A stretch of 51,969 nucleotides of DNA from a virus: the IMG/VR virus record IMGVR_UViG_3300047469_000408, positions 1 to 51,969 of that record; one strand, written 5' to 3'. A program made the translations under genes and the position numbers. Positions 50,048 to 51,969 of this stretch are shown here, piece by piece. Each line of letters starts with the position of its first letter. Positions within the stretch are counted from its first letter, which is position 1. A model generated the notes under the pieces. It made no database searches and had not been told where the DNA came from. It worked only from the letters and a program-made list of their open reading frames with translations.

Positions 50048-51969
50048 AGGTCATCGTCTCCCATCATCGGTGGCGCTGGGCCACATTGTTGCGATGTAGA
50101 ACATCCATTCGATGTTCCGGCGGATTTTCCAGCCTTTGCATTCATCGCGGTAGCCGGCGATGTAGACTCGATAGATCCTGTCATCAACCCTGGTGATAAT
50201 GAATTCAACACCCGCTCTTGAAGTGCACGAGACTCTTCAAGCCTTCTTTTCTGCCCATCTGTAATAAGGGTGCTCATCAGCTTCCGCTGCTCATTGACAT
50301 ACACTAACCCTAAGATTGTTAGGTGGCCTTTCCTTTGGCCACTCTTCCTCCTAATATCCCACTCCCACATTGTTCTGGGAATATTATCAGCATCCTTATT
50401 GATCAATATTACCTCCTCCCATTTACCCTTATAATCCACCCAGGCGTGATGTATATTATTGTGGTCGACTTTAATTCTGACTGAAGTTCCTACCTGGTTT
50501 TTATAGGGGCCCGGATCGTAAAGTAGTTCAATCGTTAAGATCCCCTCACCCCTCACTTCAACTTTCCGCTCATGAAGAATATCTATCCAGAAATGCTTAG
50601 GGTCAGGCAATGTTCTCGGGACTTTTATAATGCCTTCATGTATCCCGAAGCTTTTCAACCAGCGTTGATTCGGGGTAAGATGATCAACCCCAGGAAGTTC
50701 ATGCCAGATGCAAATTTGAGTAATGATTAGTATGAATAGATCAGTAATTTCATACTTGGCCATCGACTGAGGGTCTTCGCCACGTGCGATCTTTCGATTT
50801 GATGCGATAGCCCCTTTTAATCTTTGCATGAATAGCGGATTTATCTTTCCAAACCCACGCTCAACTTTACCGCCACTTTGAGGGCGCATTCTCCTCTGTG
50901 GAATTATACCGTGCTTGTCAAGGCCAGCCAGAACGGTTTTTGCGTTAAGGTCGCCACCTCCATCAACTCGGTAGTTTTCTCCCGCTCCATACTGCATCCA
51001 AACATATTTTCCTGACAGCCCAAATTCTTCCATCAATGCGTCTTTGGGCTGTACTGCCATCAGCATGGCGTCAGCCAGCGTGTTTCGCGAAGGAAACCGA
51101 AACGTGAGAGCGAAACCCAGGAATGAACTAGTGTTGTCATCCACAATTATCGTTAAATTTGGTCGCCCTAGCCACTTTCCGGTTTTAGGATCTACCGCAT
51201 GGCAATCGAGTGGACTATTGTCAGCATGAATCAACTGCAGGGCATGGGTAGTGATAGTTCCGTGTCCGAACGTATCAAACTTATCACGAGCAGCCTTTGG
51301 GCCTTTATCGCTCGCTAGAGCTTCGCGATCAGAAATATTTTGTTTGTACCGACGCCTGATAGTCGAGTCAGACGGGGTTGTCTCACCATCGACGAGGCAC
51401 CGCGCCTGAGTGCCATTTATCATGGCCTGTACGGTACCACCTGGCCCTAAAGGGTCTTCCTGGCCAGCCGTGACCATGATGTCTTCAACATGTTGGCTAA
51501 ACCGGGTTTCGCCTTTGCGCCGCCCCGGTGTGCCAGGTACTAGGCTTTCCCAGTTGGGCCATTTACGATATCTAGCCAACAGCTCATTCAGAACTGTTAA
51601 CTTGATTCCCAATTTTTCCATGGCCCATTCTTTGTCGACCTTGGTTATTTTCGTGGATTCATGCAACGATTTGATAACACGCTCCCGCTCCCTGGCTGTA
51701 AGAATCTGTTCGGGGGTATACCGGGACACCGGTTTAGGCTCTTCAGCCTCTAGGCATTGCTGCTCGTTGTCGGCAAGAACCTCATCCCTAATACGTTCGG
51801 TAATATCTGAGGAAATTTTTAGGAGACTATCCCGATGCGCTGTAGCGGGCGGCTCTAGCCTCCCCGAAGACTGGATGACATAGCTGTTATTCTCAGCGTC
51901 AAAGTCGAGCACGGTGAAAATTCCATCACGCTCTTTAAGAAACACGCTCTCGCCGACTACGTAGTCCAT
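50044..51969 (-). CDS. tniA: TniA/TnsB-like DDE transposase
   Basis: 641 residues to an ATG at the window edge; the gene could begin further out. Features: N-terminal beta-rich part, an HTH-bearing region (TPEQILTARERERVIKSLHE, then SDSTIRRRYKQNISDREALA), and an rve core with D250 in QLIHADNSPLD, D336 in NYRVDGGGDL and E370 in SGGKVERGFGK (33 residues between). A C-terminal beta-barrel follows with VEVRGEGILTIELLYDPGPY. It would cut and join the transposon ends. Its DNA is richer in A and T than the prophage, suggesting a different origin. A TnsA-like endonuclease gene is not in the window. Confidence 0.92.
   Translation of the reverse strand: MDYVVGESVFLKERDGIFTVLDFDAENNSYVIQSSGRLEPPATAHRDSLLKISSDITERIRDEVLADNEQQCLEAEEPKPVSRYTPEQILTARERERVIKSLHESTKITKVDKEWAMEKLGIKLTVLNELLARYRKWPNWESLVPGTPGRRKGETRFSQHVEDIMVTAGQEDPLGPGGTVQAMINGTQARCLVDGETTPSDSTIRRRYKQNISDREALASDKGPKAARDKFDTFGHGTITTHALQLIHADNSPLDCHAVDPKTGKWLGRPNLTIIVDDNTSSFLGFALTFRFPSRNTLADAMLMAVQPKDALMEEFGLSGKYVWMQYGAGENYRVDGGGDLNAKTVLAGLDKHGIIPQRRMRPQSGGKVERGFGKINPLFMQRLKGAIASNRKIARGEDPQSMAKYEITDLFILIITQICIWHELPGVDHLTPNQRWLKSFGIHEGIIKVPRTLPDPKHFWIDILHERKVEVRGEGILTIELLYDPGPYKNQVGTSVRIKVDHNNIHHAWVDYKGKWEEVILINKDADNIPRTMWEWDIRRKSGQRKGHLTILGLVYVNEQRKLMSTLITDGQKRRLEESRALQERVLNSLSPGLMTGSIESTSPATAMNAKAGKSAGTSNGCSTSQQCGPAPPMMGDDDL

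Larger units (their letters stand above)
9653..51969 (-). mobile_element. Tn5053/Tn7-like transposition module (tniA-tniB-tniQ fusion), split by a prophage; extent unknown
   Basis: tniA and tniB overlap by 4 bases on the minus strand and the tniQ fusion follows in the same direction after the 37-kb prophage. Removing 11697-48759 and one CCTAA copy puts the fusion about 330 bases behind tniB, the expected operon layout. The outer end near tniA is outside the window and the distal end was not found, so these coordinates cover only the core genes. The small gene pair at 8.1-8.8 kb, and perhaps more of region 1, could be cargo. Confidence 0.7.

Noticed and set aside
1-51969. CRISPR array, tRNA or rRNA genes
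   Set aside because: No regularly spaced repeats with unique spacers and no cloverleaf or rRNA-like stretches were recognised. The transposon therefore shows no sign of being CRISPR-guided within this window.

Overview
The window looks like a piece of a Pseudomonas chromosome or large accessory element. The evidence is a GC-rich coding style, a rulAB-type umuDC operon with a LexA box, Pseudomonas-type small hypothetical genes, and a BcepMu-like transposable prophage. No rRNA, tRNA or CRISPR array was seen. All functional calls come from reading the translated sequence; no database was searched.

Region 1 (1-7.7 kb) is an accessory patchwork, mostly on the minus strand. It holds a frameshifted VOC-family gene, a complete umuD-umuC operon behind a consensus SOS box, and a decayed second umuC fragment about 0.8 kb upstream of umuD. 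These are followed by several hypothetical genes, a calcineurin-type phosphoesterase, an XRE-type regulator and a degenerate tyrosine recombinase. Recombinase remnants beside a duplicated umuC scrap suggest repeated integration next to umuDC.

Region 2 is a Tn5053/Tn7-like transposon core read on the minus strand: tniA (DDE transposase, 50.0-52.0 kb), tniB (AAA+ ATPase, 49.1-50.0 kb) and a 678-residue protein (9.7-11.7 kb). That protein joins a TnsC/TniB-like P-loop domain, with the Walker A lysine lost, to a TniQ domain. Two small genes at 8.1-8.8 kb and an operator-like palindrome plus terminator at 9.0-9.3 kb lie just beyond it.

Region 3 is a 37.06-kb transposable prophage (11697-48759) inserted between tniB and the tniQ fusion. 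It is flanked by a 5-bp direct repeat CCTAA and ends in inverted repeats containing TGAGATAAATA. Its early genes run on the plus strand from a repressor/Ner switch at 40.6 kb through MuA and ExeA-like MuB to GemA and Mor at 48.6 kb. Its late genes run the other way: lysis cassette, Mu-like head genes, then a P2-like contractile tail ending in tail fibre, Com and a DNA adenine methylase at the left end. This divergent layout resembles BcepMu rather than Mu. Three plus-strand genes and a 270-residue minus-strand gene interrupt the late region as probable morons.

The most notable signals are the TniQ protein carrying a pseudo-ATPase, the transposable phage splitting the transposition operon, and a 22-bp element repeated five times. 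Each copy of that element sits 32-85 bp upstream of a late-gene start, so it is a strong candidate for the late promoter or activator site of this phage.
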